Positions 63,288-64,000 of a DNA stretch of 64,000 bases are shown in pieces; the first letter of the stretch is position 1, and each line of letters starts with the position of its first letter. The notes beneath the pieces are model-generated. The model worked only from the letters and a program-made list of their open reading frames with translations. It was not told where the DNA came from and made no database searches. This stretch comes from Cognaticolwellia aestuarii. GTDB taxonomy: Bacteria; Pseudomonadota; Gammaproteobacteria; Enterobacterales; Alteromonadaceae. Location of the stretch: contig NZ_MUZV01000006.1 of the NCBI RefSeq assembly GCF_002000025.1, positions 248,001 to 312,000 on the forward strand, written 5' to 3'. Position numbers and translations under genes: made by a program.

Positions 63288-63551
63288 TCAATCTTCATTT
63301 GGTGGTTCGCTGCTTTCATCCTCATTTTTGATTTGCTCTTGTTTGATTCTTTCCAATTTCTTTATTTCTTGGGGTGGAATAGGAAAGATTGAAATTAAAG
63401 GTAAGAAAGCTAAAAATACAAAAGCTCCTTTAGGCATTCTCTTACTCCAAACCACCATCCTATACATAGCCCAAACTATCACCAAGGCCAAAATAACTAT
63501 CAAAAATACATAGCCAATTTCTGAACTAAACATTATTTTCAAATAATCCAT
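63288..63551 (-). CDS. Small membrane protein of unknown function
   Basis: The 87-residue protein has two predicted membrane helices (about 11-32 and 43-58, AFVFLAFLPLISIFPI) and a charged C-terminal tail rich in Lys and Glu (about 62-87). No family is recognised. It has no signal peptide other than the first helix. It is near the edge of the window, next to sequence that seems to hold gene remnants, so it could be a recent arrival. Confidence 0.5.
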   Translation of the reverse strand: MDYLKIMFSSEIGYVFLIVILALVIVWAMYRMVVWSKRMPKGAFVFLAFLPLISIFPIPPQEIKKLERIKQEQIKNEDESSEPPNED

Positions 63552-64000
63552 TTCATTCTCTAAAGTTTGTTAACCTTTCTCGGTTAGGTTATGTATTAGG
63601 TGCTCTTGAAAAAAAGCTGCATTATGTAGATGAGAGAAAAATAAAGCGTTTTGATTTACCGAATAAGCATACAATAAAGAACCTACCTTGAATAAATCCT
63701 CAACCACTCATTGTAAAAAAACTTAAAATTGAAATTTCACCTGACAAGTTAATAAATAGATGGGGAAGTTTTCGGTCATATTCAAGCTATGCTATTCCAA
63801 ATAATAACCTCTTAAATTACCATAGCTCAAAAGAAGTTAAGGTAACTTAAACAACTAGCTCAGCGATTTGGGAAATCCAGCCTAAGCTAATACCAATGAG
63901 AAAACACTTAACCAAAGTAATTGAAAACCATATGAAATACGCTGATGGGTGCCTGGGTTACTTTGAGACTTAACTGCTCTAGCCATTGCAAATAGGTAAT
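63552..64000. other. Right-edge region with possible gene remnants
   Basis: A plus-strand frame stays open from about 63530 to a TGA at 63689, then again to a TAA at 63848, about 105 codons with one internal stop. The translation (for example WGSFRSYSSYAIPNNNLL) is not recognised. On the minus strand the frame ITYLQWLEQLSLKV... is open from the window edge to a stop at 63908. Either may be part of a broken or truncated gene. None has a start signal that I can see. Confidence 0.3.

Overview
The window is an AT-rich chromosomal segment of a marine gammaproteobacterium. The best guess is a Colwellia-like member of the Alteromonadales. This rests on the protein style, on conserved core neighbourhoods (rluC|rne, hda-DUF2066|purMN, bepA-arsC-DUF2069, yafJ|fadE) and on PEP-CTERM proteins, polysaccharide degradation and c-di-GMP genes. 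Species is inferred only. I see no rRNA, tRNA, CRISPR array, insertion sequence or prophage.

Layout. 1-7.5 kb: a small exported protein behind a Fur-like site, a CBS-domain protein, rluC divergent from rne (RNase E), and a low-molecular-weight protein tyrosine phosphatase. 7.6-16.9 kb: a ChrR-type cupin, a 7TMR-DISM/GGDEF/EAL phosphodiesterase, a two-gene ABC exporter, a DUF748 envelope protein, and a DUF2959 lipoprotein with a small membrane partner. 17.3-22.4 kb: a membrane-protein gene apparently broken by two frameshifts, then a PEP-CTERM protein divergent from a PrsT-type TPR protein.

22.8-30.4 kb holds the most notable block: a nine-gene heme d1 biosynthesis operon, nirC-nirF-nirD-nirL-nirG-nirH-nirJ-nirE-nirN, on the minus strand. 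It is preceded by a near-consensus FNR/DNR-type box. The enzyme that uses heme d1, the nitrite reductase NirS, is not in the window.

30.8-46.3 kb is mostly core: a TusA-like protein with a PerM-type transporter, bepA, arsC/yfgD-like and DUF2069, a lipoprotein with an HExxH motif, an S4 RNA-binding protein, a TetR/MDR reductase pair under a perfect inverted-repeat operator, a triheme cytochrome c, hda, DUF2066, purM, purN and DUF3108. 46.4-57.7 kb is metabolic: YafJ-like amidotransferase, fadE, a TetR-aldehyde dehydrogenase-aldo/keto reductase cluster, a heparin-lyase-like polysaccharide lyase, and a DmdC-like acyl-CoA dehydrogenase. Both acyl-CoA dehydrogenases have a FadR-like operator. 58-64 kb is accessory: AraC/GyrI-like regulator, SUKH-like protein, an unrecognised acidic protein, GNAT, a phospholipase-A2-motif exported protein, a diguanylate cyclase with an I-site, and possible gene remnants at the right edge.

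I did not find a clearly new multi-gene system. The best candidates for follow-up are the nirS-less heme d1 operon, the isolated PEP-CTERM/PrsT pair, the HExxH lipoprotein, and the shared FadR-like control of two acyl-CoA dehydrogenases. Names are from reading sequence motifs and remembered family features; no database search was run.
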